A stretch of DNA of 64,000 nt, from assembly GCF_011397635.1 (NCBI RefSeq), contig NC_064757.1, positions 27,910,339-27,974,338 of the forward strand. The letters run 5' to 3'. The DNA comes from Epinephelus fuscoguttatus (taxonomy: Eukaryota > Chordata > Actinopteri > Perciformes > Serranidae). The notes beneath the pieces were generated by a model that was not told where the DNA came from, made no database searches, and worked only from the letters and a program-made list of their open reading frames with translations. Positions 24,318-36,400 of this stretch are shown here, piece after piece (positions within the stretch are counted from its first letter, which is position 1; the number at the start of each line of letters is the position of its first letter). A program made the position numbers and the translations under genes.

Positions 24318-27300
24318 AAGAAACTAGAATATAAAACATGTTTTCAGTTATTTCACCTTTTTTTGTTAAGTACATAACTCCACGTATTCATTCATAGTTT
24401 TGATGCCTTCAGTGAGAATCTACAATGTAAATAGTCATGAAAATAAAGAAAACGCATTGAATGAGAAGGTGTGTCCAAACTTTTGGCCTGTACTGTATAT
24501 ATATATATATATATATATATAGTTACTGATGATTATTCATCAAAAATCTTACTGTGCAAATATTTTGTGAAAGCACTAGTAGTCAACCCTTCAGTATTGA
24601 TGCCTTATCAATACAGAGGAATTTGGTCAAAAATATTGCGATATTTAATTTTTAATTCCAATACAGAGATTTAAAGACACAATGAATGCTCAAGCTGATG
24701 AGCTTCATATTCACCAGTGTTTGTTTTTAAAGGTCAGTTTTCTGTTGGGAATTAACATGCAGCTCCACAATAGAAAACCATACGCTACTCTGTGCCAGTT
24801 GTTTTCAAAATCACTTACAGTCCACAGGGACAGGCAGCACACGGATCCCAATAGGTTAATTAGCAGGTCTAATGTAGCATAAAACAGGTGGGGACTGTAT
24901 CTACCATATGCTCTACTGACAGGGCTACTAGAGTTCCACAGTGCTGGCGATGTGGTGGCATTATACTTGACTCAGGGCTGCAATGTGGCCAGATGGGCAG
25001 GAAGTGAGATGACAAGAGCTGCTGGGACACAGCATGGCGGGGATTGTCCTGTGCCTGACATTGTTCTTTGATGTGGCTCTGAGGGCAAACTAGGTGAGGC
25101 TGACTCTCCACAGAAAGGCCTGCAGTTAAAACAGTGCCTACCTGGCAGTGGCCAGGATGTGCTCGTATCTCGACGACCAGCGCACAGACAGGACCTCTGC
25201 TCTGTGACCTGAGGGGGGAAAGTTATTGTTTATGTGTGTGAGGAAAAACAGCAGCAAAAATATATGTGTGTATTTGTGGAAAGGTTCACTCACCCTGAAG
25301 GATGTGAATCTTTGAGCCAGATTTCAGGTCACACAGCTGGATTTTAGGGTCTTTGGTGCCAACTGAAAACGTAGAGACAAAGAGTCAATTGATGGACAAG
25401 ATCTTTAAAGGGGACCTATTATTCTTTTCCTTATTTTCAGTCATATACATAATGTTGCAATGTCAGCTGTTCATATTAAACATTTAAGTTTGAAATAACG
25501 AGGTAAACATACGTAAAACTAACCCCTTCTACTTTTAAGATCATGATGGGTTTCTTAATATGATTATCTGCTCAGGGCACGCTGCAAGTGTTCACATTAC
25601 ACACACTGCTACATGTAGCTACATGCTAACATCAGGGAAACGTGTAATCTGAGTTGCTGATGTTGTAAATTTCTCCCTGATTTCACATCAGATTCCTGCT
25701 GGCACATTTCCAGTTGTAAAGCTTTTGGTTTTAAAAGCTTTTATCTGTGATTTTCACGGTAAACGTGCCGCTGTACTCCGTTACAGTCAGTCCTCGGCTG
25801 CAATGACGGAGCAGAGTTGCCAAGAGCTGCATGAATATATAAAGAGAACTAAACACAGCTTTCATTCCTTTAAAAGTTTCTCAGTGGCGTATGAAGCCAG
25901 AAAAAAAAGGCTTATTTCCATGACATGAAATTACCTGGATCTTCTGTATAGTAAGGCCCAAAGAGCAAGCTCACTGGAGAATTACGGCAGCTGGGCAGCT
26001 AACTTTCACTTGCCAAGCAGCTCACTTCCGGTCAAGCCCTATGCTAACTTGAACGGATATAAACATTATTTAATCCTGCATACTGTGCGTATATTATAAA
26101 TATTAGAAGACCGAATGGATCAAATTGTGATAGTTAAACAAGTTATTTCACGGGGTCTTGAGGCTGACATACATTTCCAAATGTATGTTAATGGGCAAAA
26201 AGCCTTTTTGGGCCAGGCCAGGAAGCTGTAATTCCATGTGAGGCCTCTGTGCTAATTTGGCTTCAAAGCCAGGTGCTGTCCCAGGGGGCTTAGAGAGCGC
26301 AGATGTAGAAGACATGTAAACGCTGGCCAGTCAGAACAGACCAGGTTTTTTCGGAAAGAGTCTTAAAGACACAGCCACTAAAATGGAGCATCTCAGACAG
26401 AGAGTGAATACGGGTGTATTCAGGCAGACGTTCAAATTTGACCATTTCACTCAATTTTACATTTTCAATATTGCATTTCTACTAATCAATACTGTCAGAG
26501 TTTACAGATCATGCTTATTTGTGAGCTTAATCTGCTACAATGTGTGTAAAAGGGAGCGGTGCTTCATAAGGGCAAAACCTGTAGTCCCAGGTTCTCACAG
26601 ATAAGGTGTGGTAAATATGGAAACTTAATGATATAAGCTTCTGATAAACATGATCTAACATACCAATCTATACATGGGAAGAGGGCAAGTGAAATTTAAC
26701 AGAACAAAGACCATAATTAGGATGCCCTTAAAATCTGAATAGCCCAAATAAAGCAGACTGAACGAGCTGTTGGTGCTTTTTAGTAACAGATCCTTTTAAA
26801 ATGTCTTGTCAGATCAAAGAGAAAACTCCAGGGATGTTGGCAGCTTGTTTGACAAGCATCTGTAACTTCCTTGAGACTGTCATTGTCTTGAAAAAATAGG
26901 CGTGTCAAAGAAACTGTGTGTGTATGCACATTTATGGGCACGTACTCGGAAGGTTCGAGAAACCTGTTGGTCCTGCTGGGTGACGTAATGAGGTGGCACC
27001 TAGAATTCTTACGATTTTTCCCCCCCAGAAAACTGTCTTTGAACCTGAAACTATGTGTTACCAGCATCTGACCCGCTTCTGTCCCCTCCAGGCACACATC
27101 ACTTTGTATCTGGGGGTAAAAGTAATAGAGGGCAGATAGTGCAGTGTGCTGTGAGGAAGCATGTAGAGGAAGAAATGGAGGACAGATAGGGTAACTAATG
27201 AGATTTTTGTCTTAGGCACGTGACACACCAAGCCGACGGTTGGCTGTCGGTCAATGTCGGGCATTTGGTGAACGTCTGTCACCTTAGTTTTTGCGGTCAG

Positions 27301-28327
27301 TCCCATACTGTTAACACTAGTTGGCCCTTGTTGGCTGTTTTTTGGCTGATTCAGCATGCTGAATCTGTGTCGGAGACGGTGGAGCCCGTGGTGATTCAAA
27401 TCACTCTGATTAGTAGTTCAGCTCAGTGCACAAGAAGAGAATTGGAAACTAAAACAAACAAGCTCTTTAGCAAAATCAGTTTGTGTTTATTTGTGTTACT
27501 GTCCACCAGTGCATGCTAAATATCATTTTTCTTTTAACATGGGGTTGTGTTGTTGATGTGCTAACTGCTTAACTAGTGTCTTCATCCTGTCAGTCTTCCA
27601 GTTTCCCTTTTTGAACAACAAATACAGACTGCCTGCTGGTATGTCTGGTTATTTCTTCTCATGTAAGCACATAACGTATGTGCTAGCTGGCCTTGATCTG
27701 TAGTCTTCCCGGTGCGTTCAAGTGCAACTTTTTGGCCAAGACAGGTTACATGAGGTGTTGCAATAGTCGGCCTTCATCAGCACTAGTTCTTTGATTCTGG
27801 TTTGGCATGTCTGGGCCTTTAAGCTGAGAGACATGCCAACAAATACTCCAGCTCGTTTGCTCTTCACCACTGAGATCAGGAAAAACTGTGGCTGCACTGT
27901 CACACATACCTGCAATGAGACTGTGCTTCCTGGCAATGGGAGACAGGTGGTGGCTGTAGACATTGCCCTCAAACTCAAAGACCTCAGCAGGCTGAAGAAT
28001 AAGGACGTGAGAGAAAGAGAGGGAGATGGACACACAGAGGGGGTCAGTATACTTGTGTATGTACGCGGAATGAAAGTCTTAATTTTATGGTAAAATATGC
28101 AGCCATGACCTTAAATGAAGCCTTGGCCTTAAAGTTTATCTGTAGTATAAATTCACCCCAGCGCAGGAGTATGAATGAGGTAAAAGCAGAGAGGGAGCGT
28201 ACCACAGTTCAGAGCTCAGAAGGCAGCTCACCCGAGCAGCACTGGCGGTTACAATGCAAATTCTTCAGCAAATATAAAAAGCCTCTCTGTGTCCCATCTG
28301 TTAGTGTGTGCCAGCACCGGCCAATGG

Positions 28328-28369
<42 letters not shown>

Positions 28370-31300
28370 GAGGCTCTGTTTGCATAAAAATACCACACGC
28401 ACACACGGACTATGTGCACACCGATGCAAAGCACACACTAATGAACAAATACACGACCACAATAAATTATTTAATAGGTATGAGTGTGTGTGTTTGTGTG
28501 GGACGCAGAGAGAGAAACACACAGAGTAAAACAAACGAAAGGTCGGTGGTTCTTTTCTGTCCCTTCCCTGACCTTTTGAGGTAAGCGCGATGCCAGTGTA
28601 ACTCTAGCACAGCTCACGGCCTGCCATATGGGACTGTGTGGCATAGAAAGGTAGCAAGCATGAAGCAGAAAATAAGAAAGAGAGGGGAAGAGATAGTGAA
28701 AAGAGCAAAAAGAGAGAAAGGGTGGTGAAGCTATGAGAAAATAAATGTCATTAATGACATCCATTTAAGTTTATATATTGATTCAGCTCTATTCTAACTA
28801 AGTTTATACAGCATTTTGTCGTCTAAGACTGTAGGGCTTAGAAGATATCAGAATTATCACTACACGACCATCAACAACAAAAGAGTTCACGCCAACAAAT
28901 ACTGTGGGGATCGGTTTTGATCATTTTTAACTTTGCTCATTGTGTGTTTTGCCTCTTTTTTTGGCAAATTAAATACACTCAAACTATAAATGCAGGGAGG
29001 TGGAGAGAGTCTGTAACCCTTAAAGAACTATTTCACCACTGGAAGAATGGTCTTCTTACAAAACTGGGCAGTCTATGCAGTAGAAAGACACATATAGTTT
29101 GAAATGTGGTGCCATATGATCAGAGAAACTGGAGGAAAAGAGCTGTAGCATTTTTGCACAGGAGGTAGAAAACATACAACTCCTCAAATGCACTGTGCTG
29201 CACCAGACCAATAATTGCTCCCGCTGGTGGGTGATGTAATGCATGTTGATCGTCCAAAACACAATATGGCGGCTGGCTGGTAACAAACGATCTAGTATTA
29301 CAGGTAAACAGTAAGCAGTAATATGTTTCTGAAAACATTTTAGCCGAGAAACAGGCAACACAGAAACCGAATCTTGGTTCATATTTTATCAGCACCACGT
29401 GGTTACACCGTTTGACCTCGTTTTTTTCAGACTTTGTTTTTCACAATACAAGAAACAGTACGCCGCCAACTTCCTGTTCACACATTCTTGTATTACTGCC
29501 AAACAGTGTACTAAAATATGTTTCCGAAAACATTTCAGGTGACACATAGGCAATACGGCAACAGAATCTTGGCTTATATTTGATCAACACTGCTTAGTTT
29601 TATAGTTTAATCTGAGTTTGGTCTCTTCTCATTTTCTGTGTTTGGGGTGTTTATGGGCATGTATCCCTACAGCGCTCAAGTGAGGTTTGGGACTTTATAA
29701 AAAGGTAGCAGCCAAGCGCCAGATGCATTAACAGTATGTAGGCACAATATCAGTGGTACGTACACTCCAAATATCCACTGCCTAATGATCTTGGAGAACC
29801 TCTCTGATGCGACACAGTCGGTTAAATTGCACTTTCTTTTCCGTATTTCTCACTGACAGGTCTAATAAATGGTGGAGCGGGTGCAAGTATTGACATGCAA
29901 ATGGATGTTTAAGAGCATTTCTACATCCATCTAGGGCTAACTGTCAGTGTGGATATAAGGCTTTTGTACAGGTGCCCAGCAGCACAGTGATCCATATTTA
30001 GAAAACAGAATCAGGCATACGCATGGTATTTAAATCTGACAAAAAGAACATGTATGCATATTTCTGCTTTCATGCATACACACAGTTTTAGTTGTGAATC
30101 TACACAGTTTTATGCATCTGTCCGCAGGTGCCAGACTATAAGCCGCAGGCCTGCAAGACACACAGTGCCAAAAAAAATAAAAACCTGCTAACATAGTGAG
30201 GAAACACGCCCAACGAAGGAAAACTGTAGCACGGAGTAACCTAGTCTGTGGGTGACACTCCTTACCTTCAGTGTCTCAGTATCCCAGACTTTCATGGTCT
30301 TGTCAAAGGAGCTGGAGACAAACATGCCCGTGTCATAGGGATACCACTGGACTGTCTCTACACTGAACTTGTGGACATACCGACTCGACCTAAATCAAAA
30401 AGGAAAGTCATAAAATGGGACCATATTAATACACAACTTCATAAACACAGCTTAAGTAACTGAGTCTGTCCTGTGTGCAACATAAAGTTATATTCACACT
30501 GCAAACCATAATGCTACGTTCCTCTAGAGCTCTGTTCAGCCATGTAGGTGCATGCTTTAATGACAGATGTGTCATGGAGGCACAGAAAAATAAATAAATA
30601 AAAAAATCGGATATGACTGCTCAGACATGGCCACAAATTATATCTGCAACAGAATTAGAGCTTTCTATTACAGTGCACAGAATAAAATTTAGTAGGATTT
30701 TTTCTGTTTACATTATCATTAAAAACAGACACATCTAACAAATAAGAGAAGAAACATTCAAGCACTTTCACTTTATAATGTGTGGCCTAGAGGACATGGC
30801 TGTGAACAAGCTTGGGAGGGCACGATCCTATGAGCGCTTAATGCAATGCTCCCCTCTAGTGGACATAATGAGTAAATACCGTGACACTCACCTGCCCACT
30901 GTACAAACTGCCTTGCATGTGTATTGTGGTTTCCCACTGAAGTTTTCCAGGTCGTAGATGACGATCACTCCATCTGCTCCGCCAGACAACATGCTAAACA
31001 ACAGAGAGGGTTCACTTTACAGATGGCATTGCTTCCTCCAACACAGCTTTCTAATGTCAGTCTATCAAACAGTGACTGCCAATAGTTTTCTATGAAAACT
31101 CATCACAGAATGGTCCACACTCTTGAGTTTTCAAATGGTATTTCCCCATGCTTTGCACAACCAAAACTAAATGACATTCACCTCCATTGCACTGGGCTCT
31201 TATCACAAACATTTGTTTTGGTTAAACCTGCAGCTGCCAATTCATAAATTTGGTTGTTTAAAACTAGTTCACTACAGTTTTGGGATTGTAACTGAGAAAT

Positions 31301-33026
31301 CTATAAATCAGTAATAATAAATTAAGATTGAGTGGACTTACTATCTGCCTTCTATTACTTCAATGTCAATGGTGTTGATGCCATTTCCATGGACTCTGTC
31401 CACGTCTCTGTCAGGATTCAACGTCAGACTCAGGACCCTTTGGAGATACAGAAAGGAGAAGTGTTTAGCATCACTGGACAACTGCCTAATTCATATCAGA
31501 CCTTTAAAGCCTGAGTAGATTATCAAAATAACATTAAGTAGAAAATAATGTCGAGGAAAGGAAATAAACAACAAACAGATACACTGCCATTGAGACAAAC
31601 TAATCATTTAAACCATTATTTGACTAATCAGTCAGCTAATCCATAGAAAATTAACTGTTGTTGACAAATTTTGATCTTTGGATGATCCCAAGGGTAATCT
31701 ATTTAGTGATTTACAAGCATTAGCCACCTTACACCTCAAGGCTTTCTTTGTCTTTTCACAAGACTGTCAAAGGAACAACTTAATACATCCTAAAATGGGA
31801 CTTGATATTTTCCTGACAGCCGGGAGGGAACAGGTTTAAGTATTTTAACTTTTTTATATTTTTATATTTTTTATGACATATCCCTTGAAGCGGACATTGG
31901 GTCGATCATTCCACAAAAAGTGCACTACTGTACAGTACATTTAAGGTAAGGCAAGGTAAGGTAAGGTAAGGGTAGGCAAGGTGAGGTAAAACTTTAATGT
32001 CCTTGAGGGGCAATTTGAGATACTGACAATGGTCATGAATACAACAAAACAGATAGCACAATATTTAACACACAGAATCCAATATCACACACTGTCAGGG
32101 GTAAATCATGAATATTAAGTGGTCACTGCTGGCTAAGATAAGCCATAGCAGACGGGACAAAGGACGGTCTGTAACGCTGTGCTACATTTAGGGAGGCAAA
32201 ACCTCCGCCCTGATGGAGGCATCAGAAACTCAACATGGAGGGGCCAGACCAAGCTTTTGAGGTTTCCCTCTCTTCATACAGATGCTGTCAGTTATTACAC
32301 TATATAATTAAATTCACCTTTTTATAACTGTAAAATTAAAAGGTATTGTGCATGTTATGCATAGCGTGTGTGTGCATGTGTATAACACAAAAAGCAATGT
32401 ATGACTCTTTCTCAGTAAATCTGAACAAAATCTTCCCTGTCTCACTCAACACTCTGTTTCCTTAAGGTTGGAAAAAAAGGTTGAATATGAAAAGAAGCAA
32501 GTCCCTCTGTCCCCCACAAAGGACATGGGTATTTTTAAAGGCCTAAGATTAACATACAATTTCAATATAGTTGAGATTCTCAATAAAAAACGTCCTTTTA
32601 AATAATAAAAACAGGATTGCTTCATAAATATGATCACGTATCTCTCTTACTGCCATAAAACTTGCTGAGTGCAACTCTCACCCATAGACGTGTATTATAT
32701 GTACAGTCTGTGGTCACACCCCCATGTGGGTTACATCACTAGAAAGCCCAAGATGTGCTTACACAGTACATTAGGACTCTACATGCATGGTGTTTGAAGC
32801 CATGTCCCCCACAGAGACATGAATTATTGAGCCTTATGGGGAGATTTAGGTTAATACTCTTTCTGAGTAGTTAATAGTGAGTATAAATGACCTCATACAT
32901 AGCAGTATTCATTGTCCTGTCTGGTTGAGATATTTGTATTGCCTCTCACCTTCTCGTTGACTCAGCACGTCTCAGTCGCAGAGGGTCATCCAGACCAGCC
33001 TGCCTTGCTGTCAGAAACCCCAGCAT
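16062..33026 (-). CDS. ercc8: DNA excision repair protein ERCC-8 / CSA, complete CDS in 12 exons
   Basis: CSA is the substrate receptor of the DDB1-CUL4-RBX1 ubiquitin ligase acting at stalled RNA polymerase II in transcription-coupled repair. Exons in gene order: 32950-33026 (ATG), 31342-31437, 30892-30993, 30266-30389, 27910-27991, 25294-25362, 25142-25208, 24092-24195, 22876-23000, 19595-19792, 17784-17879, 16062-16127 (TAA). All junctions are GT/AG and all phases close, giving 401 aa; human CSA is 396. Seven WD40 blades are expected. Visible repeats include [80 protein letters not shown] and [22 protein letters not shown] fits the WDxR signature of DDB1-bound receptors. The C-terminus [13 protein letters not shown] matches vertebrate CSA. 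It shares a bidirectional promoter with ndufaf2. The exon 11 donor is unusual (see findings). Confidence 0.98.
16665..17038. mobile_element. 374-bp non-autonomous DNA element with 9-bp target duplication
   Basis: The element begins TAGTCTCGCTCACCAGACC and ends CGCTCACTCAGACTA, giving short inverted ends (TAGTCT/AGACTA). The 9-mer TGTTACCTG occurs perfectly on both sides (16656-16664 and 17039-17047). A 9-bp duplication fits Mutator-like or Merlin transposases; hAT gives 8. A 156-codon frame (16646-17116) overruns both ends and resembles no protein I know, so I do not call it a gene. It lies in the last ercc8 intron. Confidence 0.7.
17048..17780 (+). mobile_element. L2/CR1-type LINE 3' end ending at ercc8 exon 11
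   Basis: The plus strand carries a decayed C-terminal RT region, with fragments such as [18 protein letters not shown] near 17179-17232. A long 3' UTR follows, then GAGGCAAATTGTGATTTGTG (about 17722-17741) and a terminal AATAAAATTGAATTGAACTG repeat. The tail stops at 17780, three bases from the donor of ercc8 exon 11 (exon 17784-17879, opposite strand). Upstream it abuts the 9-bp-duplication element. Exact LINE family is uncertain. Confidence 0.65.
18560..18795. repeat. Fragment of the same miniature element as 27213-27822
   Basis: Blocks such as AATACAGACT, CCAGTGCAACT, ACATGAGG and CCAGGTCTTTAAGCT occur in the same order and spacing as in 27620-27825. Only the right-hand part of the family is present here. 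Both copies are in ercc8 introns. Confidence 0.55.
20095..20345. repeat. Probable dispersed repeat
   Basis: The segment AAGATGCCCTATGGAGTTTTC followed by AACACACAGAAAGTTATGTT looks like a teleost interspersed repeat I remember. Ends and target duplications are not clear, so this is a weak call. It lies in an ercc8 intron. Confidence 0.3.
24275..24315. repeat. (TA)n microsatellite
   Basis: About 20 TA units directly left of the Tc1-like end fragment. A second (TA)n lies on its other side (24496-24521). TA is the insertion target of Tc1/mariner elements. Confidence 0.95.
24316..24495 (+). mobile_element. Tc1-like transposon terminal fragment
   Basis: The right end reads GAGAAGGTGTGTCCAAACTT followed by TTGGCCTGTACTGTA, the well-known end of teleost Tc1-like elements, and runs into a TA repeat. 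Only about 180 bp remain; no transposase frame and no left inverted repeat are seen. It lies in an ercc8 intron between exons 7 and 8. Confidence 0.8.
25404..26435 (+). repeat. Long non-coding interspersed repeat, right end lost
   Basis: It starts TTTAAAGGGGACCTATTATT and runs about 1 kb with blocks such as TTAAAAGCTTTTATCTGTGA, TATAAACATTATTTAATCCT and GTCTTAAAGACACAGCCACT. These match, from memory, a common percomorph repeat whose other end should be the inverse of the start. That inverse end is absent here, so the copy is truncated. It lies in the ercc8 intron between exons 5 and 6. Confidence 0.5.
27213..27822. mobile_element. Miniature DNA element with imperfect inverted ends
   Basis: The left end has GGCACGTGACACACCAAGCC. 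The reverse complement of the right end has GGCCCAGACATGCCAAACC. These align as degraded terminal inverted repeats of about 25 bp. The element has no transposase. It lies in the ercc8 intron downstream of exon 5, and its right part is shared with 18560-18795. Superfamily not determined. Confidence 0.55.
28329..28366. repeat. (CA)n microsatellite
   Basis: About 19 CA units in the ercc8 intron between exons 4 and 5. It creates spurious His-Thr/Cys-Val open frames on both strands. Confidence 0.96.
28985..29720. repeat. Interspersed repeat with a 195-bp internal tandem duplication
   Basis: Two diverged direct copies start at TATTAC 29296 and 29491. Both carry AATATGTTTC, GAAAACATTT, an AGGCAA block and GAATCTTGG followed by TTCATATTTTATCA or TTATATTTGATCA in the same order. 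The surrounding sequence looks like a dispersed teleost repeat with no coding content. It lies in the ercc8 intron between exons 4 and 5. Confidence 0.6.
31943..32250 (-). mobile_element. LINE-like 3' end with pentanucleotide tail
   Basis: On the minus strand the sequence ends CAAATTGCCCCTCAAGGACA then TTAAAGTTTTACC and a run of (TTACC)n at 31988-31943. This is a pattern seen at the 3' ends of some teleost non-LTR elements. No open reading frame is left. It lies in ercc8 intron 1 and has the same orientation as the gene. Confidence 0.5.
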
Positions 33027-33497
33027 TGCTTCAACTTGAAGAGAAACTGCCCTTAACGTCAGCTCGTAGTCAATCTGCATTACCGTTAGCTAACCTAGCT
33101 CAGGCTAGCATGCTAACTACGCTGAAGTACGTTTTTCATAAAAACCGAAATTTTGTGCCTCCAACAAGACATGGTGTTGTGCCCAGAGCTCTGTAATAGC
33201 TTCATACGCTATGTAAATATTATTCGCGTACTATGCTTTGATATTTAATTGTTTATTTTACATTTATTTCACCTAGCTTCACAGAAGCTCGATACAGTGT
33301 GCCGCCATGTTGGAACGCAACGTCCATTCTATGACAAGGGCGGTGATTGGCTGGTGAAGTGTAGCCGTTCAATCACAAAACAGTTTATTCGTTCTCTTCC
33401 CCGCCCATGAACCATTGCATAAACAACTCAGTGAGAGGGCAGACAGCTAACAGGGGACACGAAATACACTCCAAAACCTCTCAACAAACCTGTGAAG
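33027..33497. promoter_or_regulatory. Bidirectional ercc8/ndufaf2 promoter
   Basis: Only 471 bp separate the two divergent start codons. Motifs seen: GCCGCCATGTTG (33301-33312), a close YY1 match; GATTGG (33345-33350), an NF-Y box read from the ercc8 side; and CCCCGCCC (33399-33406), an Sp1-type GC box. There is no TATA box. A GTTAGCTAAC/GCTAGCATGCTAAC cluster (about 33085-33118) lies on the ercc8 side, probably in its 5' UTR. The pairing matches the human head-to-head arrangement. Confidence 0.75.
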
Positions 33498-36400
33498 ATG
33501 AGCAGGATTGCTGGAGTTTTACGGCGTACGTTTGGAGTAGTACGCGAGCACGTCGGGACAGATACTTTGGGGAATAAATATTACATAATCCCAGAACAGA
33601 AGACATGGACAGGTAAATTAAGTCTTGTTATGCTAACATTAGCAAGCTGTGAAGTCACTTACAACCTTGATCCCTGCAGACTGATGAAGGCCATTAGAAA
33701 AAAAGCCATTAAACTTAGTGTAGCTTTTTTCTGTATCTGACCCTGGCTGTTTTATGTAGCTGGGTACGGATACTGTACTGTGGTTACTGCGATCTTCACT
33801 GCACCTGTACTGTACATATGTTTGTAGTTTATACTCACTGCTTTTTAACATTTGAATATCATCACTGCCAGTGCATATATAATATAAACATGCTGTATAT
33901 ACTGCCAAATCTGACCGGCATGAAATATGGCATGATTGGTGTATATAGCTGTTATTATTTCTAACAAAAGTCAGAGTCAGATTCCTTTTGTGTATGTACA
34001 TTTACTTGGCCAATGAAGCTGATTCTGATTTTGGTTGCAGAACATCTATACTAGATGTGTGTTTTGCATGTGCCACTGCTCTCATCCTAAAATGTGTTGC
34101 TGTGAATATGACTTTCCCTTTACACCCTTCACCCTTGTAGTATAAAGAGTTTGCCACTAGATGGAGCAACCCCCTAAAGAAGAACACCCCCCTTTTATTG
34201 TTTTTAATAAGATTTTCTGGTGTGTATGTAATGCAGCTCTCTGCAGTCAAGATTTCACTAATTTTGGGAGGCCAAAATTGTGGCAGCTCCACTGTCACGG
34301 TCCATCAAAGCGGAAAGAGTCCTTTAGTGTTGCAAAAAAAAAAAAAAAAAAAAAAGATTACTTGTCTGTGATGAGGATTTAGAAGGAGGTCATATATCCC
34401 TACTGAGACATGGCAGTGTTACAGTATGTCATGCTCAAGCCAAGCAGTAGAACTGTGTCATCAGGCTGAGCCATGGTGGGATGCCAGTGGTGTCCTTCAC
34501 ACCATCAACTGACTGTGAGGAGGCCAAGGACACGTATGATGGTTTTGTGGACTCTATGCCGAGGCTTACTGTGAGTCCTTCTCCAGATGTCCTGTCTTCT
34601 CATAGTGTTTTTAAGTAGTGTGTCTTGGATAGGAAGATGGAGAGGTGTGGGTCACCTCTCAGCAAAGGGAAAGGAGTTGTGGTGACATCAGGGGCCTTTC
34701 TTAGTTTCAGAACTGCAGCACACTTGTTTTAGCAAGGTGTTTACCCAAAGGAGATTCTGGCGTAGCTGGCTGTCGCTTTCACCTAATGACAGCAAAAACA
34801 GTTTTTGGAAATTTCCAGTGACAGTATATCCACACCCGCATATGAACTATGGGGGGAAACAGTGATGCACTATGTGTGTGTTAAGTCTTTCCCAGTTTAA
34901 ATCATTAGCAGAATCCAGGCTAATCCCATTTTCCACTCCCTTTTACCACCTTAAATTATCACCAGCAGGGTTCCTACCCAGACTAAAGGCCACAGGTCAA
35001 AGGTCACAGGTCAAAGAGCACAACCTTTGCATGCACCAGACATGATACTGCTGGTTAACCAGCCATGGACCCTTTGGTTTGTTAGTAACAAAGGGTTATG
35101 CCTTGTGATATTTGCCAGAATTATTATACCTGAGCAGGGTTGACTTCCCCTTATTTGTCTAATATGGGAACTCCATGACACAGCAGTAATTTGGGAATGA
35201 TCTTATCCCACCTACACATGCTTGTGTTTGTCTCCCTCTCTTGGCCCCACACTATGAAACTAAGATCAAACCTTTCTTCGACATAGCCTGACTACATATC
35301 ATGCAGTGCATAACGGTGCATACATTCAGCAGCACTTTTCTCAGAGGGTAAAACCAAACTGTTTTTGTTTTGTTGTTTTGCCGGAGAAGGGCCGACCTCT
35401 GGCAGGTTGCAAGCCTGGCTTCTCTCTGACTGAACTTGACTTTGTGCTTCACCTTTTCTCAGCAGTTTGCGGGGAAACTTGCGCCCACCTCGTATTTATA
35501 ATTCATTACAAGGCTGCTCCTCCACCCTTGGCTGTCAGACTATTCAAATGAGACATCACAGAAGCCCATTTTCTAGCACGCTACGGGCTACCGTATTCAC
35601 TGCCCAATCACAATGACTGACACTATGGAGAGACTCGTTGGCCTGTAGAAAAACTGGTTTTGGAACAAACACACTCATGAATGTCAGACAGGCACATGCA
35701 CATACACACCCATGCATACGTTCATAATAAACAAATAGAAATATACGGCACACACATTTTCCTCTTTTTTTTCTGCCACTCACCTCGTCCAGCCTTGTGG
35801 AAATAAAGCAGATGCATTATTCAGTCCATATGTCTTGCTAAAGCGGGCTCTTTTTGATCTTAAACTGATAGGCCAAGCGTGGGCTCAGGGCCTTAAGGCA
35901 TGGACCGCAGGGCTTTCCACTGCAGCACACGAGTAGTGGTTGAAGTAGGTGAGGAGTCTCTCTCCTCTTCCTCTTTCTCTCTCTCTCTCTCTTAACTCTG
36001 CCTACTTCTCCTATTCATTTGTCCATCCCTAGTGTTTAGTCAATCCCTCTCTACCTTTATCCATGCTTTGCTGCTCCCATTTTCTACCTCTCTCAGTCTG
36101 TTAACTTTAGAAAACTGGGGCGTAAGCAATTGCATGTGTGGCAGGCGAAGTATGAGGATGTTAATGGTCGCTAAGACGGAAAAATAAAAGGAAGCAACTG
36201 CTTGTTTTATGTGACTCTGTCCTATCTGATCTGAGCAACTGCCCAGATTTCTCCTTAGGTTGACCTCTTTATTTGCCTCTAGTTAGTCCTTCCTTCCCTT
36301 GCCCCTCCCCTTCATCGCTGCCTCTCGCTTTTCCTCCTTTGAAGCCAGTCCAGTGAAGATTTCTATTCACAACATTAGAGCAGTTCAGCAGTGCGGAGGG

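Noticed and set aside
28087-28584. 165-codon open frame in an ercc8 intron
   Set aside because: It is kept open by a CA repeat (Thr-His run); no domain or homology signal.
33492-33497. GTG two codons upstream of the ndufaf2 ATG as a longer start
   Set aside because: The ATG at 33498 gives the expected family N-terminus; a GTG start in a nuclear vertebrate gene needs strong evidence.
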